From: Adiantum capillus-veneris
Lineage: Eukaryota > Streptophyta > Polypodiopsida > Polypodiales > Pteridaceae
Direction of reading: 5' to 3'
NCBI GenBank assembly: GCA_014529385.2
Contig: CM043957.1
Coordinates: forward strand, 86,898,381 to 86,962,380
Length of the DNA: 64,000 bases
Shown here: one piece after another, positions 1-9,762 of the stretch
How positions within the stretch are numbered: position 1 is the stretch's first letter
Layout: each line of letters begins with the position of its first letter
Program-made: the position numbers and the translations under genes
The notes under the pieces: generated by a model
The model's input: only the letters and a program-made list of their open reading frames with translations
Database searches by the model: none
What the model was told of the DNA's origin: nothing

Positions 1-1139
1 TATAGTGTGATAGTTGTTCACATTGTTTACATCTCCTCCTTTGTGCAAAGGTTTGATCCAATTTGCACTCCAATCATGAGGCATGCCATACTGAAGTGCA
101 AGGTTAAACATATCGCATATCCAATATCGTGTTTTCTTACTTGTCCATTTAATCATTTCATCCTTGACACCTTGAAGGTCACCTGCCTTACGAGTAGCAA
201 GTTTCTCAAGCGCGCGGCATACATCTTCAATGGTAAAGAAGGGAGACATAAACGGAAGGGAGCTACAACACTCCATCTTATCAACATTGGGTTGCTCATA
301 GAGATTCTTACAATGCATATACATATCCTCAAGAGTCAAGTCACCAAAGCTCTCAACGCGCTTGCCTTTTAGATTTTGCCAAAACTTGCCACATGCATGT
401 GCTTTCTCTTGTGCTAAAAGAAGTTGTTTTTCGACTTCCCACCTTCTCCTCTTCTTTTGAACAAGTGCTTTGTATGTGTGTGAACATTCCAAGTAAACTT
501 CCTTGTCTTTGATTGCATCCATGTCAAACCATTTCTTCTTGGTGCTACCCTTCTTAGACCTTTTGCAAGACATGTGTTTCACCGAAAAGCATTCCTTCGC
601 ACAAGAGAAAATTACTTCTTTGAAAAATTTCCACTTGCATTCTAATGTTGGGTTCTCTTGATGCTCTATCATGCTTAACATTTGGTCCACCATATGAGCA
701 TATATAAGTGCTCGTTTGAAGTCTAGACGTAGGTACAAATGATTCACATCATGATTGGAAGCTACATGCTTGGGCCGTTTACCACACTTGAGGTCAATAC
801 ATAACATCCTATGATCCGATTCCGGATTCCATTCACCAAGTGTAAAGCTTTGTATGCATTCTAGAGTGGCTTCTGAGAACAACATATAGTCAATCACGCT
901 AGCACCGTTGTGCTTTCTACATGTAAAGTCATTGGTGCCTTGCCATAGAGATACACCATTTGCAATGAGCATTCCGGTACTATTGCACATATGTAGAAGT
1001 AACTTTCCATAGTGATCCACTTCTTTTGCATCATTAGAACTTCGATTATACATGTATGAGTCATCCATTCTTCTTGAGACATGCGGCATGTCTACTTGTT
1101 GTGTGTCGTGTTGTAGCATATTTGTGCGAGCATTCATGT
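1..1139 (-). pseudogene. LINE endonuclease C-terminus and start of reverse transcriptase
   Basis: Reading leftward from 1139 in the shifted frame gives 'GDMNAR', then a long stretch open to the window edge, with the endonuclease motif 'SDHRML' near 810 (the catalytic SDH histidine). A basic linker with 'KKKWFDMDAI' follows. At the very edge comes 'WIKPLHKGGDVNNVNNYHTI', which matches the N-terminal RT signature (typically '..Kk.dp..NYRPI'), with His in place of the usual Arg. It is the same protein as the neighbouring N-terminal piece, broken by one frameshift. The YxDD catalytic motif is not in the window. Confidence 0.7.
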
Positions 1140-1610
1140 CTCCAAAACAATGACTTCACCTTGATCTTTGTAATGAGCAATGTCTTCCTCTAGTTCAACA
1201 AAGGGCTGATCTCTATCCGTATTCAAGCAAGCATAAAAGTTGGAGTCATAGTGAGGAATGTAGCAACCGGCCACAAACATGACTTGACCATTTGGTGGGC
1301 TCATTTTCAGCCATAAGTAGAGTTTATACTTATCTTCTTTGACAATGGAAACATCTTTCAAACCCTTTTTGGTCATACATGCTACGTCTCCTTGGCCTCT
1401 TCGTTGCTTTGCATTTTTGGCCCACATCAAAGAATGCACATCGTATTTGTCAAATCCAAGAATTCGTTGCGCATCATGCTCCCATGTTTCGACAAGAAGT
1501 ATCACATCGGAGTCATTGGTAAGCTCATCAATGCCAATTCCTGCATTCCATGGATACCCGTTATAATTCCAAAAGCTTATTCGCAAGCGTGAGTTGGTCT
1601 CATAGATCAT
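1134..1610 (-). pseudogene. LINE AP-type endonuclease, N-terminal part
   Basis: The frame begins 'MIYETNSRLRISFWNYNG', matching the 'i.iwNvNG' first motif of LINE endonucleases of the exonuclease/endonuclease/phosphatase fold, and continues to 'DVILLVETW', the motif carrying the metal-binding glutamate. This domain nicks the target DNA so that reverse transcription can start. The frame ends just before the third motif: the expected GDxNAR sequence is present ('GDMNAR') but in the next frame, so about one base has been lost near 1137. The upstream ORF1-like frame is in the same phase, separated by a single UAG. Confidence 0.75.
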
Positions 1611-1616
1611 GTGTCC

Positions 1617-2096
1617 CTATTTGTTGGGTGGACTTGCATCCTCCTTAAGTGGCTTTTCTTCTTGAGGTGATACCTTAACCTTCTTTCTTCTTTCCTCATA
1701 TGCTTTGCGACGTACATTTTGTTGCATAATAGTGCGATCCTCATATACATTACAACCTGTTCCTTTGAGGTAGATCCAACCATTGTCAAGGATGATCTTT
1801 CTCTTTACCTCATCAGCCATGGTACATACAATAGGTCTTTCTTCCGAGCGAGGGACTCCTTGTTTTCCAACTCGATGTGCACCATAAGCCATGATTCCTG
1901 ACATGCCAAAGTGTGTAGCAAAAAACTCTTCAATAGCAACTGCAAGAGATTGGGGTGTTTCCATGCTTTCCTCCTTGATTCCACGAATGACGATGTTCTT
2001 TGAGCGTTTTTGTCGTTCGTGCAATTCTTGAGTGTCCACATTCTCTACATTCTTTGCTTGGACAACGGCTTGCGTGATAGGAGATGTAGAAAACAC
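1617..2096 (-). CDS. LINE ORF1-like RNA-binding protein (RRM-type)
   Basis: The 159-residue frame contains the core of a LINE ORF1 protein: 'KNIVIRGIKEE' (about residues 33-43) is the first RRM strand, followed by an amphipathic helix, 'AHRVGKQG' and 'ERPIVCTMADEVKRKIIL', then a basic helix 'QQNVRRKAYEERRKKVK'. This is the usual arrangement of an L1 ORF1 RRM plus basic tail, which binds LINE RNA in the ribonucleoprotein. The frame ends in one UAG at 1617-1619; six bases later, in the same frame, the endonuclease frame opens with ATG. The start is uncertain, because no strong homology extends upstream of the ATG at 2096. Family assignment is by motif only. Confidence 0.65.
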   Translation of the reverse strand: MFSTSPITQAVVQAKNVENVDTQELHERQKRSKNIVIRGIKEESMETPQSLAVAIEEFFATHFGMSGIMAYGAHRVGKQGVPRSEERPIVCTMADEVKRKIILDNGWIYLKGTGCNVYEDRTIMQQNVRRKAYEERRKKVKVSPQEEKPLKEDASPPNK

Positions 2097-2176
2097 ATTA
2101 TCCTTACATATATCAGCCCATGATTTGATGAAAGAGCACGAGATCTGGAATATTCAATATCAATGATCATGTTCTC

Positions 2177-2179
<3 letters not shown>

Positions 2180-2232
<53 letters not shown>
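2180..2232. repeat. (GA)n microsatellite
   Basis: About 26 uninterrupted GA units lie between the LINE 5' region and the SAM-domain gene. A second long GA tract lies only 109 bases downstream. Confidence 0.98.
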
Positions 2233-2235
<3 letters not shown>

Positions 2236-2335
2236 AAATGAAATGAAATGTTATATTAATGTCTTCAAAAGCCCAAAGTGACCTATGAGACAAGAGCGTT
2301 ACAATGTGGTGGATCCGATACAAAGTCAAAGTAAC

Positions 2336-2340
<5 letters not shown>

Positions 2341-2394
<54 letters not shown>
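2341..2394. repeat. (GA)n microsatellite upstream of SAM exon
   Basis: 27 GA units end 47 bases before the presumed 3' splice site at 2441 of the SAM-domain gene. The tract would therefore sit in an intron or 5' region of that gene. Confidence 0.98.
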
Positions 2395-2397
<3 letters not shown>

Positions 2398-2441
2398 CAT
2401 AGTTATTTCAATTGTGCTTAATTGGTAATTTTCTCTTACAG

Positions 2442-5400
2442 ATCTCGTGCTCTTTCATCAAAACATGCAGAAGGAGTGCTTAGAAGGCATCCCTCGCTGG
2501 AATGCAAGGGAAGTTACTCAATTTGTTAATGGCTACTTAGGTTCGGATCGATACACACGCACCATACTCAAGAGTAACATCAACGGAAGCAGTCTTCTAT
2601 ATATGTCTGTGCCTTCATGGGAAGCTTTGGGAGTGGACATACCCGGACACCGAGTTGCATTGTATAGTTGGGCACAAGAGAAATTGTCGACCTCGAAGAT
2701 TTCCTTATCGCAAGAGAAGCATGGCCATGATAATGACAAGGTGTCTACTTCAATATTAAATTTGCAGGATGAACACGATCTTATCCAAAGCAAGCCACCA
2801 ACCAAGTAACAAGTGCCTCTCTCTCAGCCTCCCCCACCAATTTTGATCCCAAAGAATGCTCAAGAGAAGTCCTTTCTTAGAAAGAATTATAGTTGGGAAC
2901 ACAGCAGATATAACAAAAATTTAGAGAATATCTGAAAATGGTCTGAGAATGGTCTGGGTATATTCACTATAGAAAAATTCATAAATGCTGACCTAAGTAA
3001 AGACAAGGAGATGAGAGAACAGATCGAAGACTTTATACGGTGCAAAAGGAAGACATTGATATCTTTTGGAGGCACTGGGGACAAAGATGGTGAGTACATG
3101 TCAGAGAAAGTGATCTTTCAAAAGCTAAATCAGCACAGACGCTATTTGCGATTAAAAGCTATGCCATTCTTTGGTGAAAAGAGCAGGGGGTATCGTTCTC
3201 TAATCATTGATTTGGAGGACAAAGAAAATCAAACTCAAGATAGCTTAGATAGTATGGAAGCACCAAGAAGACTTGTGGATAATCAAAAGGGATACCAACG
3301 GAGTGTGATCTCTCCTAAAAGTGTCGCAACCATGGATGATGAGTGTTATGTTCCTACAGGATCTCACGAGATGGTCTCTATCATGGGCTCATCTCAAATC
3401 CTCTCACATGAGAACATCAGTTGTAGATATGGCTTGTTTCCTCAAGGTGTGCAACAATAGTATGTCTTTATTCCTTTCTTAGATGGAGATACCAAGGAGA
3501 TTGCCATTGGTACAATCTTTTCAAAGTCTTGCGATGGAAATACCTATGCAAAGTGGAAGGTGGAAATAGAATCTATCAACCAAGATGCACATGGATGTTA
3601 TATCCCTGGAAGCGTTATGCAGGTGTCATGTTTGCATGTTGTAAGTATCTCTTTTGAATGTGATATCCAATGTACAATTGTTTCAAAAAATGAGAGCTTT
3701 AAACTGACAAAAAATGCCTTGTGTTTAGGGACAAGTCATAGAAGTTCCTATTGTGTATTTAAAAATGCTTGAAAGTAAATCCTCCTTGGAATTACTTGTA
3801 AGTCTCACATTTTCTTTGGATTTGAATTTCAATTAAGTTCTCTTTTTTGGGACTATTAATAAGGTAGTTTCAGCCTTCCAAGGAGGACAACCCTTCCTTC
3901 TCTTCACAACAACGCTCAAGTGTGCACTCAACCACCGGCGAAGGTGCGAAGGAGTGCTATGAAGCACCAATAGAGGTACTCGGTTCTTCTCAGTTTTATT
4001 TTAATTTTGCTTACATAGACCTAAGTTCCTAAAGACCACATTTTTACATTTCAAGGCTAGTAACACTCCAAACGGGTCATCCACATACATGCAATCGAGC
4101 AGCATATCTCCTGAGTATAAGTTGGGACATCCACAAAAAACTAAGGAGGTCAATGTATAGCCTTTATTTTGTTTAGACTTTGATTTAATTTAGCAATCTT
4201 GTTCCCTCTACAATTTCTTTTTTCCACTCCCCTAGGTTACAATGCTACTTATCAATGGATCTTTCACAAAATTCCAATTACCATCCTCTTGTGGCAAGAA
4301 TGATTCTTGGCATGACAACGTTATTGATCAGGTTTGCTTAGTAGAGTTGTAAGGTTTTGTACATTGAGATTTTGTAGCAAATTTTAAAGTATTCAAGAAA
4401 TTGTTTGGAATATTTATCTACTTTGTATATTTGTGTTTATAGAATTTTGGGAATGACTCTCCTCTAATTGCAAATTTACCTATTGACTTGGATCATTCAA
4501 ACGAAGAAGTTAGAGAGGTAAATTGTGATCTTTTCCACAAAATTAATCACATGCGATTCCTGAAATTGGCTATGTTTAATGATGTTGGTGTGTAGTCAAC
4601 ATGGAAGATGTTTGATATGGTGGAAACAAGTGAAGACCATGGCATATCAATCATCAAGAATTTTGTAAGGACTTCTTTGTATTATTGATTACGTCATGGG
4701 TTGAGACCTACTTTTTTGCTTATAGATGATAGTTAATATAGGTTGAGACCTACTTTTTTGCTTATAGATGATAGTTAATATAGGTGTTTAACCATGCATT
4801 GGTAGACCTTGATGACAAAGGTGATATGGAGATATCTGGAGGGGTAAACTTCTTTGGTTTTTCCTCTTATTGAGCTAAATCTTGTGACTTGCATGTTCAT
4901 ATCAATTTTATTTTAGAATGATGATGCTACACCACCCATTAACATATCAAAAAAGAAGCCAAAGGTCATGTGCTTAAATGAGATCGTGGTAAGTGTCTTA
5001 AACTCAAAGTGTGAAGATTTTTTTAAATCTATTATGGTGTTTGAATGATACCTATATGTTTGCTTATAGTGTGGAAACAAAGATAAAGAAAATATACCCT
5101 CAAAGAAAAAGGTTAGAGATTGGTGATTTGATGTCATTAAAGGACGTCTCCCTTGAAAGGGATCAAGAAAATCTTGTTTTTGTAGGCTTTGAAGGATCTC
5201 ACAAACAAGAAATCATCTAGCAATGCCTCCGTCATTTCAAGGGTCTGCTCATTGTCAACTCTTTGGTAGAGACTTTAAATCTCTATTTTGTAATGATTTT
5301 GAGATGGAATGGTCTTTGTAGCGTGAAGCAAGAGAAAATGGAAAAGCTAAAAGATTTTCCAAAGTTCCTGCTAGATACAAAGAGAACACCTCTACCCTGG

Positions 5401-5906
5401 TACAAGCCCTTTTCTTGGTATACTGATCTAATCAAGCATTTTGAGGGTTGTGAATTTTTTTATTTATTGCAGGTTTGCAACTCAAAAAAGAGGAATTTGA
5501 ATCCTTCTCATAACAACGTCACATTATCGCCTCATGTATTGCTACTAACATCGTTGGTCTTGTAAATGAGCACGTTGCATTGCAAATTCAATAGATTTTT
5601 TATGAAGGTCCTTACATGAGTGTGACATACCTTTTGCAGAATAAGGCACTTAAGAAGACAACAAAAGAAGCGATAGCTTTGAAACTGATGGGAGAGCACA
5701 ACATAGACCTCATGTATAAGCGACTAGCTGACTTTTTAAAAGAGCTGCAACGGACTACGCCGAAGGAATCATTTGATTTCAAGAAAGAATGCCAAGATTC
5801 AGAGGCATTGGATGTTTTAGTGTCTTGGGCCATTGGGCAAAACAAGATTAAGCTCAAAGACACTAATGCTAAAGATATGGGTCAGGATGAAGTTGAACTT
5901 GTTTAA
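2442..5906 (+). CDS. Multi-exon SAM-domain protein gene, possibly decayed
   Basis: I do not recognise the whole protein. The first visible exon (2442-3622, after 'tttctcttacag') encodes a sterile alpha motif: 'WNAREVTQFVNGYLGSD..' through '..GVDIPGHRVALYSWAQEKL', about residues 12-80. SAM domains mediate protein or RNA contacts. Further GT-AG exons are read at 3729-3797, 3874-3975, 4056-4148, 4236-4331, 4443-4517, 4596-4664, 4784-4843, 4917-4988, 5070-5111, 5186-5242 and 5322-5417, then 5473-5906. Eleven internal exons are multiples of three and stop-free, with all junctions in phase 0 and introns of 55-119 bases. The last exon ends in a charged helical tail and TAA at 5904. In-frame stops occur at 2807, 2933 and 3458 in the first exon and at 5511 and 5592 in the last, and the last exon needs a frame change relative to its acceptor. 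It may be a young pseudogene. The true 5' end is not visible. Confidence 0.6.
4699..4782 (+). repeat. 42-bp perfect tandem duplication inside an intron
   Basis: Two identical 42-bp units (4699-4740 and 4741-4782) each contain 'cttatag' and end 'gttaatata' just before a g. The second copy supplies the 3' splice site used for the exon at 4784. The first copy creates an equivalent potential acceptor 42 bases upstream, whose use would add in-frame stop codons. Confidence 0.95.
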
Positions 5907-7123
5907 ATCAAGTTCACTATGGAACCTTGGTTATATATGTTGTCTCTATTTTGACAAAATTTTTGGCCAGTTTGGCATGTAATGCGCAAGCGCATATCCG
6001 AATTATAAAGCTATAAAAGATTTTGTGGGACAAGTTATAATCGATATTATTTCAAAGCATTATTGCTCTTGTTGCGGTCTTGAATGTTTTGATGTATGCT
6101 AATTGATTGGCCACTATTAGCATTTTTCATACTATAGAACTATCCATCAAAGATGTTTGATTTGAGGTTATCTCCATAATTTCGATACTGTTATGCGTAC
6201 AAGATAGATAAATGTATAGCTATGAAACTACATTAATTAGAGGTGTTGAATGTTTCTAACATGTACACTTTTTAAGTGTGAATAATATCGCTACAAAAAG
6301 ATTATATGTGAGAATAAGATCCTTTTGTCATTGTGAAGTGAAAAAGATTTACCCTATTCAATTTTTTTCAATGACGGTGACAATTAATGTCTCTCTTTTG
6401 CATAGATAATCAGGGCAAGGTTCCAATGTATTAATTTTTTCCACTAGTTTTCTACCTATCCAATGTATTAATTAGCTTGTAAAAAATTACAACTTAAGAA
6501 TGAAAATTTTTCGATGTCAAAAGTGGAAATAATTTACACTTAAGATTGATAATTCTCTCGGTTAAGAGTGGAAATATTTATCATTACAAGATGTATGAGT
6601 GAAAAATATTTTCATCAGAACTATAAAATGTAGAATGAAATTTTTTGAGGTGCTAATGTTTACCTGCTTTGCAGTACAATCTTTAAGAGCTTCGATTGTA
6701 AAAAATTCACACCATGAACGTGCAAGGTCTTGAGTGCAAATTATTTTCATATTGTGTTTTGGTTTTTACATTTCATAGGACCAACAAATATTATACGTTA
6801 GTAATTTTTTCTCATATGAATAGCAGAAAGATAACAATAATTATGAGCTCGATTATTGTTCATGTCATTACTTTATTTTGCAAGAGATTTATTCCCACTT
6901 TGAGGATAAGAAAAATTGATGCATGGTTTAAAAAAATAACCATTGGGAAAAAAAAAAGGAAATGAGAAAAATAATTCACACTTCTTAGGTTTTTAACACA
7001 TTAGGGTGGAAAAAAGGGTGGAAAAAGGATCTTTTTATCAAAGTGAGAAAATGTCTAAAACTTGTAGTGTTTGTGGCCAGCTGAACAGTATGTCCAGCTT
7101 CAACTAACTTACTCAGCTCGTTT

Positions 7124-7125
<2 letters not shown>
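5907..7125. other. AT-rich region without recognised genes
   Basis: Downstream of the SAM gene the sequence is AT-rich with degenerate short repeats of the type 'gtgaaaaa(t)att' and 'agagtggaaat' (about 6300-7010). Both strands lack a convincing coding pattern or transposon signature. Confidence 0.5.

Positions 7126-7186
<61 letters not shown>
7126..7186. repeat. (TC)n microsatellite
   Basis: About 30 TC units, uninterrupted. Confidence 0.98.
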
Positions 7187-7188
<2 letters not shown>

Positions 7189-8150
7189 GCGGCAGCAGCC
7201 TCTCTCAAGCTGGACTAACGCGACCTTGGCCTCTCAATGACGAGGACTAATGACCTCTAGCAATCCAGTGGCGTAAGTGCTTGGAGCGACGGATAGTTGC
7301 GTCGAATAACGTGTTGTTCTCTGCAAGTAAAGATTGAAGACGTCGGATTGAAAGTTAATTTAGAGTACTAGAAACCAATATCGTCTGTTTTGACAAGGTG
7401 TTAGCAGCAGCAAGCCGGGCCTTCCAAACCCTGGCTATATTTTGCAGATCATCAAGCTGGAGGGTACTTCAGAAGCTTGCCGACGTGATGAGCACTCTCA
7501 AAGAAAACAACCCCAAAAAAAAGGCCTTAAGAGGTAGCGACATGTGGATTCGTGCAGGCGCAGACCCGCCTATGGGCGCAATGCAATGGACGTTAAATGG
7601 CGGAGGATTGTGGGTAGCTGCTGTGAGGGTGGTTTGGATGGGTGAAGAGGCAAAGGACTAGGAGATCACATGGAGCAGGGGTGAGAGGTTGAATCAGCGC
7701 TAGGAGGCGAAGCCGCGAGGGTGAAAGCAAGAGGTGGCGGGTTGGAGGGAGCGTGAGCAGGTGGATGTCGGAGGCGAGCCTGTGGGTTTAGACAGGGAGT
7801 GGAGGTCATGGTTGAAGAGGTTTCGCAGGTCAGAGAGACGATGTAGGCCAGTTCAGTTTGGGCAGATGGGCGTGCGCAACCAGGCATGAGATGGGCTCGA
7901 GCAGAGGCGAAACAAGAAACGGGCTTACATTCAAAGAAAAGAAGAAAGGTTCAAGAAAAATAAAACCTTATCTTAAGCGTTACAGCCAATGCACTCAAAG
8001 AAGGTTAAACTATTGTCCAATGAATATAGTGCCTTTTGCTATGGGGACAGTGACCTCGAGATGCCCATTATCATGTGCAGTTAGGAAGCACGATACATAA
8101 CTCAGGTTAGTCAACAAGGAGACAAGAAGACATAATTGCTAACAAAAGCG

Positions 8151-8156
<6 letters not shown>
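7187..8156. other. Unassigned, comparatively GC-rich stretch
   Basis: An 87-codon frame at 7398-7661 on the plus strand and overlapping minus frames exist, but none shows a domain, a splice pattern or a transposon motif. I see no supported gene here. Confidence 0.4.

Positions 8157-8220
<64 letters not shown>
8157..8220. repeat. (GA)n microsatellite
   Basis: 32 GA units, uninterrupted. Confidence 0.98.
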
Positions 8221-8222
<2 letters not shown>

Positions 8223-9399
8223 CTGATAAGAGGACATAAAACATAAAGTTACATTGTGTGTTTTGTATATGGTAGGGAGGACATATATTCACAACACTGC
8301 ATGTTTGAATCGCACAAGCACGACTCCAGCTCAAAAACACTGCAAGGTTCATTATCTGCATCCAATTTTCCATGCGCATGCGTTTGCTTGGCGCAACACA
8401 TAAATGCTACGAGGCAGGGCACGACTTTCGTTTTTTATATTTTTTTGGAGAGACCACAGTGCCAGCTGTCCACCATACTTTTGTATGGTACCTTTGTATG
8501 ACATGCACTGTATACTTTGCACTTTCAGTCTGTGAAGTTTCATTGGAAGACGATATGTTTAACTATTCATATTGATTTTTTGTAGCTTGACTCAAATATC
8601 GGCCTATAGATTGGACAATCAAAAAGCAGTAGTATAACATTGCAAGTCAATAAAGCAGCTCATTTATAGTTGCAATTCATTCATGCTTTATCTATTTGTT
8701 TGTTTTAGAATTTTCCGCATTACTTCCTTTGCTTCGGTTTATTTGGATATCGTTCTCAGAACTATACACTACATGTTACTTACACACGCACTCTTTGCAT
8801 ATGGTTGCTAATCAATGCATGTGATGTATTACAGTAGTGAATACACAAGTAGTGAATTCACGTGGTGTATCGCAATCGTGAATTGACCTTGTGCATCTTT
8901 ACTTTAGCTCTAGATAATTGGTACCATAGTACGTGTCTAAATAATTGATGCCGCACTATATATGTCCTCGTTTCTCCCGTACTAGGTGTCAGTATGAAGT
9001 TCTCAAGACCTATACAATTATAGTCCAAGCATTAATAAGCTAGGGATCAAACTGCAGCCAACTTGAAACTAGGTTATCATCCATATGCTAGGTCATGGTT
9101 TAAAATTACTGCATTGTATAAAGATTGGAGCATGCAATGTGACATCTTTGCTCACAATCTAGAAATATGTCCCTCCTGCACGACGGCATACCTCACATAT
9201 ATAACGATAAACGAGGTCGACAAACAAATGAAATAGACACTCCTACTGCTCTCACTTCTGTATTATCGTGTGGTGCTTTGTCATCGAAGCGGCAACAACA
9301 AGACTTAACAACATTGCATCTACAATCCATTACCAGTTCAAGATACCAACCACGAATCAACAATATCCCCTCTCTATTCATGAGACCGATGAGTGATAT
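8221..9399. other. No recognised gene
   Basis: Mixed-composition sequence with only short frames. It leads into the PIF1-like helicase fragment, but no Walker A (P-loop) motif of that helicase is visible here, so the helicase N-terminal half appears to be missing. Confidence 0.4.
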
Positions 9400-9762
9400 T
9401 TGGACATAAAAGAGGTAGATATTATAATTATAGACGAGCTATCCATGTTAACCCGCCCAACGACTTTTGACCTTATCGTAAGACAAAATGTCAACATAAC
9501 AAGCAGTACATTGGCATATCCCTTCAACAACAAATGTGTTCTCTTGCTCGGTGATCTTGCCCAACTACCCCCAGTTTGTAGTCACGCACGGGAGATTTCT
9601 AACCCATGCCATATCACAAGCTCGGTCCACTGGCTGCTTGTGCAACTTTATACAAGATGTCATGCTTTGTAAGACATGCAATGGACCCTGAATTTCTTCA
9701 GTTCTTGACCATTATTTGTGAAAGAAAACCAGCCAAAGATGAGATCAATTGTACCAAGAAGT
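9400..9762 (+). pseudogene. PIF1-like helicase fragment (possible Helitron remnant)
   Basis: The frame contains 'VDIIIIDELSML' (Walker B / DEXX box, motif II) and 'CVLLLGDLAQLPPV' (motif III of PIF1 helicases), then 'ITSSVHWLLVQLY'. After a one-base frameshift near 9668 it continues as 'RHAMDPEFLQFL' and 'ERKPAKDEI', a typical next segment of PIF1-like proteins. PIF1 helicases unwind DNA with ATP, and plant Helitron transposons carry a related domain. The fragment stops abruptly at about 9762, where a truncated copia element begins. No Rep domain or Helitron ends were found, so a host-gene origin is equally possible. Confidence 0.7.

Larger units (their letters stand above)
1..2096 (-). mobile_element. 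L1-like LINE (non-LTR retrotransposon), runs off left edge
   Basis: Read on the minus strand, an RRM-like ORF1 domain (2096-1617), an AP-type endonuclease (1610 to about 800) and the beginning of a reverse transcriptase (toward position 1) follow each other in normal LINE order. The element copies itself by target-primed reverse transcription. The 5' end lies near or above 2096, where a GA microsatellite and unassigned sequence begin. The 3' half with the RT catalytic motifs and tail lies outside the window. A one-base frameshift near 1137 and a UAG between the first two reading frames suggest an inactive copy. Confidence 0.85.

Noticed and set aside
2807-5594. Reassigned stop codons or organellar-type U-to-C RNA editing to explain in-frame stops
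   Set aside because: Every stop codon is one C-to-T step from CAA, CAG or CGA by definition, so the pattern alone proves nothing. All three stop types occur, the locus is surrounded by nuclear transposons, and pseudogene decay is simpler.
7398-7661. 87-codon plus-strand frame in a GC-richer stretch
   Set aside because: No domain, no splice context and no repeat signature. Frames of this length are expected by chance in GC-rich DNA.
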